Part shown: in pieces, positions 23,985 through 36,957 of the stretch
How the letters are laid out: every line of letters begins with the position of its first letter
How positions within the stretch are numbered: the first letter of the stretch is position 1
NCBI GenBank assembly: GCA_013400115.1
Contig: VXBP01004231.1
Location: forward strand, 215,251-279,250
Reading direction: 5' to 3'
DNA: 64,000 nt
Source of the DNA: Rhinopomastus cyanomelas
Taxonomy: Eukaryota > Chordata > Aves > Bucerotiformes > Rhinopomastidae
Made by a program: the position numbers and the translations under genes
The notes under the pieces: generated by a model
What the model saw: the letters and a program-made list of their open reading frames with translations, nothing else
The model's database searches: none
Told to the model about the DNA's origin: nothing

Positions 23985-25822
23985 CTCTCGTTATGTAAGT
24001 CTGCACTTTTAAAGAATTTTAAAACAGAGACATTTCCTTCAAAGAATCAAAACGATTCCTTTACAGAAGTGCTGCCTTTATCCACACCAGAGCCCCTTGC
24101 TGTACGCTCATTTTGTACAGGGTGTTTGCAAACCACACTATGAATTTTTAACTGGCAGTCTCAGGAAGTAGTACCATGGGAACGTCACAGTTGTGGAAAC
24201 TCAACTGCAAAAAAATAAAAAATTCAGAAGTTATTTTATTTTCTTTTGTGGTGAACCTGTCAACATAATAAAGTGTTTGCATTTATCATTCTTAGCCCTA
24301 AAATATAGACTTAGAAATACAGACTGTTGCTGCCTCTTATAAGCATCCCATAGCTCTTTTCCTGTCACAGGGAGTTCATGTGCCATAAGTAAAATCATCT
24401 GGGCTAACAGGGCACAGATGAGAGGCAGGGCAGGGTATGGCAAGAGAGACAAGAGGGGCAGATCCTGAAGCTGGTACCACTGCTGGACATTTCCCCTGGA
24501 GGCACAACAGCAGAAGACCAATTGTGTTTCCCCTGGAATTTATTGGGACTTTGTTGCTTCTCAACAGACCAGCTGGTCCTGAGTGAGAAATGGAAAGAGA
24601 ATACCCGAAGCACCTCACTTCTGTTATGCACAGCCTCGGCTATTAACATGGGCTAAACAAATGGGTCCTTTTAGTCCAGGCCATTTAGGCTGTTGGGCAT
24701 GCTGAGACCTTGTGCTGTGACAATGAGCCCTGGGCTTCCCCTCCTGAGCAGAATACCTAACAGAGAGCTACAGCTGAAGGGATTCCAGCGTGAATTAAGA
24801 GAGGTGTAAATCACTGTCAAATTAACAAGGTTGATGAAGTGATTCAGAAGTTCAGCACTGCTCTCTGAAAGTGTGAAAACACAACAAAGAATACAAATGA
24901 AGCCTGCAGGACTCCTCTTCAATGTCATTAATCTTCATACCACACTAAGGCTCTACCCAAGGTGTGTTTACAAAACAGACGTTACTTTTGATCTGCAGAA
25001 AACCTCAACTATATTCAGATGTGCTGTTCTCAGAGATGTGTGGGTAAGGGGCATCCGGACCTGAGCAAACGCAGTGTGCTGGACGCAAGAGCGATCACAG
25101 GAGTAAAGTTAAGAGACCTCTAGCTGGCTCACCTCTGTGCAAGGGGGACCTTAGCTGGCAAAGGGCTAAGAAGTAATCTTTACGAGTATAAGGGCGCTGT
25201 CTCAGATAATGATTAATTGGGAAGGAGTGGCAATTCTTCTATCATGAACATGCTGGAGGATTAGATGTCTTGCTTTTCCCTGTCAGGATGGAAGATTATT
25301 CGCGGTTGAAAAGACCTGAGTGCTAGCAAGGTCAGCATTATTACTTTTGTTAATCTTGATGTGGTGCAATGTTTCTTATTTAATGCTTGCTATTTGTATA
25401 TCTCCACGCTGTGTAAAAAAGAGCTGTTGTCTTAACTTCCAATTACGATGTGTGACTGAGATAATGTGAACGGGACGTCAGGAGTGGGAGTATGGCAGCA
25501 CTGATGAGTTCTTTCTTCTACTGCTAAGCAGTTGTCATCCTGTTTGCTCTCTAAAATTACTAATTGCCACACTGCAGTCACATAAAAGCCAAATGAAAAC
25601 ACCACCCAAGCACTTACACAATTTTCTTTTGCTGGTACATGCAACAGATGTGTGAGTTAGGGCTCCAGGTATTTTAGGATGCTGAACTCTGTTTTCAAGC
25701 ACATGTATAGGAAAGAATGTGTGCTGAAAAGTGTGTGTGTGGCTTTAAGCCATGAAGGTGTTGTGTGGAGATGTCCTGACACGGGAACTTGTATTAGAAT
25801 TTGTATTAGAAATATAGGAGGG
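23985..25822. other. Intergenic, no gene recognised
   Basis: Only short open frames. 25060-25410 is a unique block with GATAATGATTAATTGG, GATTATTCGCGG and TTGTTAATCTTGATG motifs and could be regulatory. A short GTGTGTGTG tract is at about 25731. Confidence 0.5.
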
Positions 25823-26388
25823 GGCCAGCAGGAGTAGGGCAGTGATTGTCCCCCTGTACTCAGCACTGGTACGGCTGCATATGGAATCCTGGGTTCAGTT
25901 TTGGGCCTCTCACTGCAAGAAAGGTGTTGAGGTGCTGGAGTGAGTCCAAAGAAGGGTAACAAAGCTGGTGAAGGGCGTAGAGCACAAGTTATGTGAAGAG
26001 CAGCTGAGGGAACTGGAGGTGTTTAGCCTGGTGAAAAGGAAGCTCGGAGGAGGAGACATTCATGCTACAACTACTTGAAAGGAGGTTGGAGTGGGGTGAC
26101 TGTAGGTTAGCTCTCTCTAGTAGTGAGCAGTTGGACTAGAGGAAGTGGGTCAAGTCAGGCCAACGGAGGTTCATATTTTATACTAGGTAGAATTTCTTCA
26201 CTGAAAAGTTTATCAGACATTTGAACAGGCTGTCCAGGGAGGTGGGGGAGCCACCATGCCTGGAGGTATTGCAAAGACGTACCGATGTAGTGTTGAGGTA
26301 CAGGGTTTAGTGGTGACCAGGCAGCACTGGAATCGATGGCTGGACTTCATCTTAAATGTCTCTTCTAACTTAACAATTCTGTGGTTCT
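25823..26388 (+). repeat. CR1 LINE 3' fragment, older subfamily
   Basis: Diverged CR1 ORF2 3' region and tail: CTGTACTCAGCACTGGTACG, GGGTTCAGTTTTGGGCC, AAAGCTGGTGAAGGGC, TTTCTTCACTGAAAAG, GAACAGGCTGTCCAGGG, and a decayed tail AACAATTCTGTGGTTCT. It has many indels and no long frame. Confidence 0.88.
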
Positions 26389-28869
26389 CTCTCTCATATT
26401 AAGCATGTGAAAGAAGCTTTTTGAACCAGCCCAGAAATCAGCCCTGATCACTGTCAAATTAGGAGGGTCCTAACGCACAGTTGTTGTGGATGGAGTTACG
26501 CACCTCACTTGAAGAGAGAAGTAACAATGCATTTACTGATATAAAGCAGTGATTTAACAAAGTTTGAGCAGTAAATGTGACTGTTTAAGGAGGCTGGATG
26601 ACAAGGTGCACTGGAGGGCTTACTGTAAGGAGGGCAGGGTCAGACAAAGCTGTTAATTTACCCTCCCATTTAAAAGACTATATGCACACAGTTAATACAA
26701 AATACTACCTTAATCAAGCTTTAACATCTTATGTGCTCTTAGCCATTTACTTAGGAGCTGTTGCGGCAAGGAATCGCTCAACCTCAAGGAGTATCCTTGA
26801 CAGGCATCCCTGTCCAAAAGGAGATCATGGCGTGCAGCCAGCTGCTGTGCAGGCTTGTTCCTGGGTTGCCCAGTATTTATGGAGGTAAGATGATTGACTC
26901 AGTCATATTTACACACCAAACTTGCATCTAAGCCTCTTGCTCAAATTAGCCCTTTGCTATTGTACAGTTACCTGCTTCCCCTGAATTCATATGGAGCAGC
27001 ATCACACCCAGCGGTGTCATTATTGCATCCTTAGCTCAGAAGTGGAGTGTGGGAGTCAAGGGCCATGCTGATGGGGGTGAAGCACACCCTCACAACATTC
27101 ACATGCAGCTGTTGGACAGTACGTGAGACACCTGTGGGTACTCCTTGCCATGGTGTCACAGAGGAGCTAGAGCCCTCCAATATGCAGCAATAAGCACTTC
27201 AAGCCTAATGACACAAGTTGGAGCACAACCTGTTTGATATTCCATTACATCAAAGAAGGAGTGGCCGATACATTAATGAGGCCAACTATTATAGACAGAA
27301 AAATCTTTCCCTTTCTTTTTTCTTTAATTAGTGCCATGGGATCACGATCAGGGAGAACACATGCTTCTTTCTGTTCTAGTCTGGTATCACCAGTACGATC
27401 CTACCTCCTTTTAATTCTGAAGCGATTGGTTCACAAGGCAAAATAAAGATAAAATCTACGTTTTCTACATTCTTGTTTGAAATATTTCAGCTGGCAACTA
27501 AGATCTTTATAGCTTGTTGGTTTGCTTTTTTGGTTCTGCTCTATTAAAATTATTTGAGATTTTTAGTGCTGCTGCTGCTCTTTTTAGCTTCATTTATGTT
27601 ACTATCACCCTTTATTGTTATGTTAATATTTGTTGGGATGCTTGGTGTTTCTTCCTTCATTTAACTGCCCTTTGTCACTGTTTTCCAGCATGTTCTTCAA
27701 AACACAGTTGAACAGAAGATATAGATGATGTTCAATAATAGCTGCTAGAAATTAATATTTAAGAAAAAGGTGTCTGTGCCAAATACAATCAGAAATTTCC
27801 CGCAATTCCACTCCAGGCAGAAAACCTGCAGGATGCTTTGCAGCTGAAGAGGGAAAGATGAGGATAATTTAATTGTTATAAGGAAAAAACTTGTTACAGA
27901 ACAGGTAAAGCTGACAAAGCTGACAAAAGCATCCCGTGTGCATTTTCTCCTCTGCTCTGGAGAAGTGCTGGCACATCATACAACAGATATTAGAGAGGGA
28001 ATAGGGATCTGCAGTTACAGAAATCGTTCTGTCGTGCAAACAACAAAAGAACTCTCACCTGTGCCCCACTCCTCCCCGGTGGTTTTCCCACAAGACTGTC
28101 TTTCAGCTGCCTTCAGCTCAGCTGCAGGGATTCCAGCCTTGCTGAGAGGTTCACGCAGATGCCACCAGTGCTGAGGGATGCCCTGCACTAGTCCTCTCAA
28201 GGACTCCACCACCTCCACCACAGAAGAGTGTTTGGCTCCCAAACCATGCAGGATGGTATTGGTCTGTGGGTGCCTGCCCTGCTAGCTCAGGGGTGAAAGC
28301 AGTGGCTCTAAGAGGCTGTAAGGAATGGTGAGAGCAGTCTGTCTGGAGGGGAAAGATCATTTTGCCCTGCGTGCTGTTGCTAGCTGTCCAATTCCAGACT
28401 CTGATACCAATCTCAGAGACTTTGTTTTCCAGGCAAAGCAAGGAAAGCACAAGCCAGAGTTCAGCTTCCTTCATTGTGACTAGTGAATTACCCAGCACAA
28501 GAGCTGAAGCTGCTACTGGGCCCTCTGCCACACACCCTGATGAGATCCAGGCAAAGCGGCCCAAGCCATTGCTATAGTTCCCTGCTGGCATCCTGTGAAG
28601 AGGAGTGTTTGAAGAAGGACTCACTGCTGGCTCTTGGTTCCCCAATGACTCTGTTTGACCAGGTCTGGCTGAAGAGACTTCATGCCTCTCACTTGGAGGT
28701 GCTTTCCTAAGTGCTCATCAGTAAATCTCTGGACAATGACTGTGGGTCTTCAGCCCAGGGCAACTCACGTTCTTGATCAAGTCTTCTGGAAACTACATGT
28801 TCCTTCTCCCAGGGAGGTGAGCTGTGTTCACTCTGCAGTTAAGTGAGGTGACTGGGTGCCACATATAAG
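26389..28869. other. Intergenic, no gene recognised
   Basis: Unique sequence. A T-rich stretch lies at 27510-27690. A 164-codon minus-strand frame at 28151-28645 has no recognisable domain. No RNA gene or repeat was identified. Confidence 0.5.
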
Positions 28870-28979
28870 CCCACCTGGATATGTTCCTGTGAGACTTGGT
28901 CTAGATGATCCTGCTCTGGCAGGGGGATCGGACTAGATGAACTTTCGAGGTCCCTTCCAATCCCTGATATTCTGTGATA
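28870..28979 (+). repeat. CR1 LINE 3' end, AATCCCTAATG-like subfamily
   Basis: CCACCTGGATATGTTCCTGT, GACTTGGTCTAGATGATCC, ACTTTCGAGGTCCCTTCC and a terminal ATTCTGTGAT. Slightly diverged (CCCTGATATT tail). Confidence 0.9.
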
Positions 28980-31567
28980 TAATTCCTCAGCACGATTTTT
29001 CACTGCATAGAGCAGTCATTTCACTACAACGTAGATAGAGTTTGGGGAATGTGACCCATTCAGGACAAAGCTCTACTTTCTGTTTCGATGATCTTTGCTG
29101 CTTCCAAGATCTCTAATTGAGTTATCAGGATATTTTGTCATTTGGCCATCTAGCCTTTAACCAAAAGAAAGTGATGGACAGGCTGAACCATGACTATTTT
29201 AAGATCATCTCCCCAGTCTCTGCTATAATTACCATCTGTTTCATGACTATCACAGGGTAACAGACATTTCTAAGCTGCACCTTGACTTCTTCAGATCCCG
29301 GAAACCTGTTTCTGTCATTAGGTCCACTATGACAACTGAGATAGAAAAGCACCAAAAAAGGTATTTCAAACAAAAGGTAAGGTCTTCACTGTAATGAAGC
29401 AGAATATTTTGGTATCAGAAATGAGGGTACATAAAATTCCTAATACTGGATGACTTCAGCAAAAACATTACAGCTAATCCTTTGAGTATTTTTTTCCCAA
29501 TTTACTATATAGGTTTTGTCTTTGTTTGGGAAGTGGTGGGAATAAGAAGAGAAAATCACTAGTATTTTACCTTCAGTGAAGTGTTGCTGACATGCTTTTT
29601 GCTTTGAATGAGTTTTATTTTTCTTGACAGTAGAGTCCTAAAATTTGGGGTCAATCAAGTTTCTGAAGGAAAAGAATTCCACATTAAGAACACTCATCTT
29701 TCTCTTTGCTTGAGAAAGGCTTTTAACGCTTCTTGCTGCCAACTATAAAATATGGAGCGAAAGGGTGGGAACATTTAATATACTGGAGCCGAAACGAAAA
29801 CCTAGACAATGAAGCATGAAATGAAGTATGCTTGATATCACAGAGAAAGAGAATTAACAAATAGGTAAGCAGAGAAAGTATGTAAAAGAACAATCCTTGT
29901 GACTGAAAGGACACTAGGATGATTGCATCTTGAGGAGGACCAGACCGAAGGTGGAATGTGTTTACGTAGCCATCAGAACGCTTAGGGATGCATCATAAAA
30001 ATCTCTCTTCTCCTCTGAAGTATTTTCAAAGAGACACATGACTGGGTTGCATGAAGAACACTTAGTGCTTCGGAGGTGTTATAACACAATTAATTGTGCT
30101 GCCCCGTTTGACAGTATTACATACTCGCCTCTTTTGAATGAAGGACACTTCTGTTTCCAGTGACAAGCTTTCTTAAGGAGAAACCACAACCAGAGAAACA
30201 TAAAGAGTTTCCATAACCTTGTAATCACACATGTCATACACAATGTACTGTTCTCCCTCTTTGTAGCAGAAATGCTCAGAAATAATATAGAGTAGATGCT
30301 TCAAATTATGTTTTCTGTGACAGAAGTTAATTCTAAAGTAAGTATTCCCTGAAAGGGAACCAGAGAAAACATTTTTACATGTCTATCATTTGTCCTTAGA
30401 GGACACAAAGCAAATATGTTTTTAAAGCTTGACACTGGTATTATTCCGTGTGGCCTCCGGCTATATGCTTTTTCCAGTTTGTAGAATTGAAAGGATAAGA
30501 AAACAGCTTTGCATTAAGAGGAACACATTGTACAGGTTAATCATAACCGTGCAGAAGCCAGAATGCTGCCAACAAAATAATGGCGCGGCAGTGCCAGGGG
30601 AGTCACCGGGACAACTGTGAGGGAAGCTGTGGGAGAATAACGGCTCCTTTGCATGTGGGGAAGTATTTCAGGCATGTGCTTCTAGATTAATTATTGATGT
30701 GGCTGAAACAGAAGTTTTTACTACTGTCGACAATAGCAAATACTCGTAAAAATTTAATTGGCTAAAAGTTAATTTCAGTGTTCCTCAATCATGAAATGCA
30801 TTAATTGAGAAGAGCCTTTTTTAAGATGTTTAAATTTTAAAAGGAAATAAAGCAGAAAAGCAGAATCAGGCAGGGGAATTCAACAAATGTAAAAATGTTG
30901 ACAGAAGTGAGAGCCATTTCTTAGTCAATATTGTATCAATTAACCAAGTTAACCTTAGTCCCTGATGAGAACTAAGCAGAAAGGCATAATTTTCTCGTAT
31001 GTCTGACTCACTCGCATTGTACATTACGTGTGTATAGGAGTGTAGACAAATCAGGCAAACTGAAAGGCAGTGCCACATAGAATGTGGAAGAATGAGTCAA
31101 AATAGTGTTTGTAAGGATTTAAAATGTTCTAAATCCATTAAATAATAAATAAATCATAAGCTGTACTGGTGGCAGTTGCTACTTTTGAAGCAGAGTGGCT
31201 AGTCTGCTTCCAGCTACAAGCTTTCCTTAGGCTGCCTTGAGACTAACAGAGAACCACTTGCCTGTATTCTAAACAAACAGCATCCCAAGCCATCAGTACA
31301 AGTACTTAGGAATTTTAGCTTTAACTAGGGAAAGTATAACTGCAAAAAATTAAGAGCAAGGACCACATTCTTTGACAAGATGTGTGAGAACCAGCTGAGA
31401 CTGACATAACGGCAACAACAGTCTTTTTAGTTAATACTGGCACTGAGTTTTCAATTCCGCGTGGCTGAGCGGCATAACATAGCCATATGTAAATAACCAA
31501 ATGGAAAACTGCATTATTATTTGGGGGCAGGGCTTGTTAAAGGTTCTCTTCACTTACTGAGTTTGTA
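28980..31567. other. Intergenic, no gene recognised
   Basis: No open frame above about 70 codons stands out. Contains the enhancer-like block at 30540-30830; the rest is unique AT-leaning sequence. Confidence 0.55.
30540..30830. promoter_or_regulatory. Candidate conserved non-coding element
   Basis: Unique block that begins moderately GC-rich (AATAATGGCGCGGCAGTGCC) and ends AT-rich. It has an octamer-like TTTGCATG, AGATTAATTATTGATG, TTTAATTGGC and GCATTAATTGAG. The mix of POU- and homeodomain-type cores without repeats suggests a developmental enhancer. Inference only. Confidence 0.35.
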
Positions 31568-31642
31568 CTCTGTGGTGACAGGTTGGACTTGGTGATCTAT
31601 GAGGTCTCTTCCAACCTTGATAATACTGTGATACTGTGATAC
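31568..31642 (+). repeat. CR1 LINE 3' tip, TACTGTGA-tail subfamily
   Basis: GACAGGTTGGACTTGGTGAT, CTATGAGGTCTCTTCCAACC and terminal AATACTGTGATACTGTGATA octamers. It is the same subfamily as the reversed fragments at 18024 and 47992. Confidence 0.9.
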
Positions 31643-33921
31643 TTTTAGTCCTGAACCAGTAACATCTCTGTATCTCTGAGAAGCTGTTGAAGTTTTGAGA
31701 GGGGACAATATAAAAGATAACAGCTGGCAATTTTACCACTGGGCCAACAGGACAGCCTTTGGTTCCCTTTGAATCCAGGGACTTGTGGGTAACTCAGGAA
31801 AAGCTCATGCATTTGCTCTGCTTGCCAAGGGTCTGAACACAGCAATAAACTCACAGAAAGAGTGGACAAGGCCACTCATTTTCCAGATTTCTCATATAAG
31901 AAACTCTGGTGAAGCTTCCTTTGATGCTGGTATGGAAACCACAGAGGACTGTAAGTAAAAGTGTTCACAACACTATGAGATTCTCCCTAAATTCTGTGTT
32001 TTCTCTTTCTGAAGAACAGTGAGAGTGAAACATTTTAGTGACTCATTGATGTTGTTGGGTCACTATTTCCTGTAGGTAGCTTCCTCCAACAGGAAAATAT
32101 GTAAGTCCATTTCATTTCGTTATAGTAATATTGATGGTCATAGATAGAGGATGTTTATTAAAAGTGAACAATTCTGTAATTTTCTTACTTTGTCTGTTAA
32201 CAGGAAAAGAAAACACATTAGTGGTTGGTAAGGGCCAGGTTTTACATCTGTGATACAATTATTCATACAAACCTTCATTTGGACTCAACAGCACAGGAAA
32301 TCTTCCTAGGATCATTTCAGCTGTACGGTTTTCATAGATAAGACACCCCCCGCCTCTAATGCTGTGATGGTTTGTGACCAGTGTGGCTACCTAACAGGTG
32401 CCCCAAAGCTCCTTCCCTTTGCACCTTATGCAGATTGATTACCTCATTGGGGTAATCTGCAGGTCTCTTCATGTGTAAGAGAGTTTAAGACATGCAAATG
32501 ATGTAACACACGGCACAAGAGAAATCAATGCACAGTCTTTTGTTTGCATAGTTCCACTAACGTCAATAACACTGTAACTAATTAAGATCAATAATATTAC
32601 CCATTGAGAATAAATTATGTGCAGTGTGAAGTCTGGATTTTGTAGGAGAAATTTTTCAGCTGTTCTTATGAAAAAGGCTCTGACGCACACAGCCAGTGGC
32701 AAAGGTGTCAGGCAGTGTGTGCTCCTGCTTGACTGAAGCTGGATCACTTATTAAAAGTCTTCTAAGGAGCTTATTCGTACAGAAGCTCAAGATTTGGTCT
32801 GAAAAGGCTGCTTCATGGGTTAATGTATTCACCTATAAATAAAAGCAGTGACAGCCCTCCTGTCAGGACATGCTGATGGACGGTTCCTTTTTCCACCATT
32901 ACAGCCTTGTGAATGTGGGAAAATTAATTTAAGTGGTAGTTAATTTCTAATGAATTCCATTCAAGCGGTTAATATGGTCCCTTGATGTTATGGTAACCTT
33001 CATGGATCATTGCATTATGTAAATAAATTCTACTTTATGCTGGTTTATTAAAAAAAGAAAGATTGGTGATTCCAGTCAAACCTTCACGTATACAAACACG
33101 CCTAAGATTTTGTAAGAAATCACTAAAAATAGACTGTTTGAGAGGAGTACACTTGATGCCCCACAAAGCAGATCATTCATCTTTATAAGACATCTAATTT
33201 TTGTATAATTTTGGCAGGATCATCCATTATTTGGAGCTGAGAATATGAAGACTTTTGGAAAGGAAACTCTTCACTCAGAATCACATTACAGATGAAGCCT
33301 GAGTGTCCTTGAGGGCCTTTCCAAGCCCTTAGATCAGCTGCTTTGCGCAGGCATGAATCACTGGACAGGCTTCACACATTCCAGCTCCCACCTTGTCTCC
33401 TCTTGTGGGAAGAGCGTCCTGACAGGCTGTGCTCTGCAGAGAACATACAGCACATCTTACTCCCCATATTTTCCTGTTTCCTTCAGTGAGGTTTAGATCA
33501 GGCTCATTGTATTTTACTGAAATTCTAAAGTTTTCTTTAAAAAAGTGGGCAATATTTACTTCCTAATGTTAATGCATTCCAGTACCCAAGCTCATGTGCC
33601 TGTGCCTTCTGAAAGGTTGTGAGGGTTCCTTTTATTGTGTCATAGAAGCTACTGTAGGATATAAACCCCCTTGTGTAGCACAGAGCCCACTGTGGTGGGT
33701 ACACCGGGTGGCTAAGGAACACCTGCAGAGTTTGACACTCCTGACACCATGTGTTGAAACGAAACTTTCCTTGTCCTCATCAGGAACTGAGCACACCTTA
33801 GGTAGTGTTTTAAAGCACATGGCTTTCTCTTGTGGAAATATGACCCCTTGGTCTAAACTTGGGGCAGATGGGACAGGAAGACAGGAAATAGCCTTGGCAC
33901 TTATTTCATGTTTCAAATATC
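31643..33921. other. Intergenic, no gene recognised
   Basis: Unique sequence. 32880-33050 is AT-rich with AAAATTAATTTAAG, GTTAATTTCTAATG and CATTATGTAAATAAAT and may be a conserved element. No gene, RNA or repeat was recognised. Confidence 0.5.
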
Positions 33922-34452
33922 TACTCTGCCCTAGTGAGACCACATCTGGAGTATTCTGTCCAGTTCTGGGCCCCTTGGTTCAAGAAGGACATGGAGCTGC
34001 TGCAGGGAATCCAGTGTAGAGCAACGAGGATGATGAAGGAAATAGAACACCTCCCTTATAAGGAAAGGCTGAGCGAGGTGAGTCTCTTTAGCTTGGAGAA
34101 GAGGAGACTGGGGGGTGACCGCATTAATGTCTACAAAGATGTGAAGGGTGGGTGTCAGGAGGACGGAGCCAGGCTCTTCTCAATGTCATCTAGTAATAGG
34201 ACGAGAGGCAGTGGGTATAAGCTGGAACACAGGAAGTTCCACATAAATATGAGAAGGAACTTCTTCCCAGTGAGGGTGACAGAGCACTGGAACAGGCTGC
34301 CCAGGGTGGTTGTGGAGTCTCCTTCTCTGGAGATGCTTAAAACCTGCCTGGAAATGTTCCTGAGTGACTTGGTCCTCTGCTGTGTCAGGGAGATTGTACT
34401 AGACGATCTTCTGAGGTCCCTTCCAAACCCTAAAAATTCTATGAATGTATGA
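33922..34452 (+). repeat. CR1 LINE 3' copy with open ORF2 C-terminus
   Basis: About 530 bp. The ORF2 C-terminal region stays open from about 33934 to 34452 (172 codons). It contains family motifs such as VQFWAPWFKKD, LPYKERL, FSLEKRRLGGD, GGCQEDGARLFS, WNRLPRVVVESPSLEM. The usual stop codon in GACTTGGTCTAG is lost through a small deletion (GACTTGGTCCTCTGC), so the frame reads into the tail. There is no catalytic domain, so it is a dead fragment. Confidence 0.93.
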
Positions 34453-35154
34453 TCAAAGACCCCAAAACATGAATTTTAAGGTTGGTAGGGAAGTGACTAA
34501 AAGTGAAGTGTTAAGTGAGTGTGCAAAACTCTCAAATATTTATTGGGTAGAGAAGCTGACTGCACGTCCCTTCTGATTTAGCACAAAGAGCAAGATGTTC
34601 AAACATGCAGGCAAGGTAGCAACAGGGCACCAACATGAAGGAAAATGGAAATACTGTATAAAAGGTAAAAATCACCGTGAACTGAAGGAAAGTAGGCTAC
34701 TGGCTACTTTAGAACAAAGACCTGTGAATGCTGGTGTCTCAGGTAAGGATGCTGAGGCATCAGTGTAAGCTGGCCCACGGCAAACTGGCAAAGGCAGTCC
34801 TAAAATACCTTGGGTGAAGTGTGTTTCCATGAAATGCAGGGGCACCGTCATCTGTCACAATGGCGAAATCAGAAATGTTTGTGAGGACAGAATTATATAA
34901 AATATTTCAGAAAAGATTAACTCAAAAGTTGTGTGGTGTAGCAAATAATGTCTGAGAATGTGTGAGAGGAAATGCTTGTAGGCAGAGGCAATATCTTTTA
35001 TTAGACAATTGAGACAGTTGGAAAAAAAGCTGTTAAGCTTTGGGCATACATGAGGATGACTTGTATACCCAAAAGCTTTCCTATTTTTTCCTAACTCTAT
35101 CAGTAATCTAATAAAATATATTACCTCTCCTTACAAATCTTATCTTAGGAATTC
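34453..35154. other. Intergenic, nothing recognised
   Basis: Unique sequence between CR1 fragments, without a notable open frame. Confidence 0.5.
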
Positions 35155-35470
35155 AAAAGTTACACAAAAGGGCTATTAGGATGATGAGAGGAGCTGAAAG
35201 CCTGCTTCATAAGAAAAGACAAAAATTACTTGTTTAGCTCAGGAAAACAAAGATTGAGGAAGGACATGATAGCTGCTAGAAATAAATATCAAGTGGGTAA
35301 ATCTCCTAGGAACAGAAGTGCTATTTAACATAACAGATAATGTTGGCATAAGTATAAACAAGTCCTGAATAAATGCAGAGCTGGAGTCAGATGCAGATTA
35401 GGAACAGGAGGGAAGTTCTATACTGCCTTTCAGAATGAAAACCAAAAGGCATTTAATTTTCAGTGCAGAA
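35155..35470 (+). repeat. Ancient CR1-type LINE remnant
   Basis: Old CR1 3' region signatures: AAAGGGCTATTAGGATGATG, TGCTTCATAAGAAAAGAC, GAAGGACATGATAGCTGC, ATAATGTTGGCATAAGTATA and GGAACAGGAGGGAAGTTC. Many substitutions; it lacks a clean terminus. Confidence 0.55.
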
Positions 35471-36893
35471 TAGAATTTATTTAAATAATGACATTAGGTA
35501 GAATAGCAAAGAGTTGGAGTTTATGTACACACACTGCCTTTGTGACTTTTTCAGTGACTGCCATTCTCCCTGGTGAACTGGCCACTGTACTCGGGCAGCA
35601 CCTTTTCAAGTGTCAGGAGACACTACAACTGCATCAAACTATAACTGCAACTGGGAACTATCATGAAATTTGAATGTCTTTTACTGTGATTTCAGGGCTG
35701 TTAGGAGGTGATGGATACCCTGTGTTTTAATTAGTGGTTCAGGAATCATATGGGTCAAACACAGATAAATCAGGGTAATAAAAATCAGCAAAGTAGTAAC
35801 AATGGTACTGAAGTCACGGGGAAAATTTTACACTGCTCCACACACTGAACCTACTCTAAACCATTTTGATTCATGACATTCGTATGAAGTTGGTACATCT
35901 AGCAATCAGACACTGCAGCTAAGCCTGCAGAACAGAAGGCTGGGCAGTGTTAAGCAGAATAAAGACCCTTTACAGAAAGCTGTAGCCATAATTTGATCTT
36001 CAGATGAAGGAAGCACAAGATTGGAGAGTGCAAAACTCAGAAGCATTTTAACCACGGTGCTCAGCATCACTAAGGTTGATTCTGCTTATAGCTCTGTGCC
36101 TGTGTTTCCAAAAAGAAGTGGGAGGAGGGTACAGATAACAGAAAAAACAAAGGCTAGAAAAAAATACTTTATAGTGAGAAACCTAAGTTGATTAGTTTGA
36201 TTAGCTTACTAAGAGATGAAACACAGACTGAATTTAGTGACTCTGTACCTTCAGAAGTTAAAAAAAAAGAACTGTAATAGAAAATGCAACAACAAAATTG
36301 AACAGTTGCAAATTAAAGAAGCAAGCTCACTTTTTTAACAGTGAAGTGACAGTATTTGGAAACAGACTTGTAGCTGCATGATTAGCTGTTTAGTTATCCA
36401 CTACGTCATCTCTGGCTGCAACCAGTTTTAGGCTTCATGCCTTTACCTCTTCAGATCGAGCCTTAGGTCACTATTTACTATTTAGTGCATTGTCTCTTAA
36501 ACACATCAAATAAATTTCTTTTTAGTGACCTTTTTGTGCAATGAGTGACCAGGATGGGGATCAAACACTTTTTCTTCAAACCGATTTGCTATTTAATAGC
36601 TAGATGAGCATTCAGAGCTAAACCAAAGTACTTGGCATGCAATCTCCACGCAAGGGTTCTTATCTAAAGCCTGAACTTCCTGTGACAGTGACCTATTTCA
36701 GCGATCTCAGTCACTGCCTTTATGCTATTCCCTGCCCATCTCCTTGCTTACTTTAAACCACTAAACGGAATCAATATATTTTTGCACCAAACAACTTAAC
36801 AATGGACATCTTTTCCCTTTCTGCAAAAGGTGGCACATAAAAGCAGGTGGCTTCTTGAAAAACACTGTTCCCTTTCAACACTGTATTTGCATT
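35471..36893. other. Intergenic, no gene recognised
   Basis: Unique AT-leaning sequence. No frame above 65 codons has any recognisable feature. Confidence 0.55.
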
Positions 36894-36957
36894 TTGGGGC
36901 TGGACTAGATGTCCTTTAAAAGTCCCTTCCAGCCCAAAACATTCTCTGAGTCTCTGA
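36894..36957 (+). repeat. CR1 LINE 3' tip, old
   Basis: GGGGCTGGACTAGATGTCCT, AAAAGTCCCTTCCAGCCC and a decayed CTGAGTCTCTGA end. About 60 bp only. Confidence 0.75.

Noticed and set aside
28151..28645. 164-codon minus-strand frame
   Set aside because: No domain recognised and overlapped by other frames on the opposite strand; probably chance.
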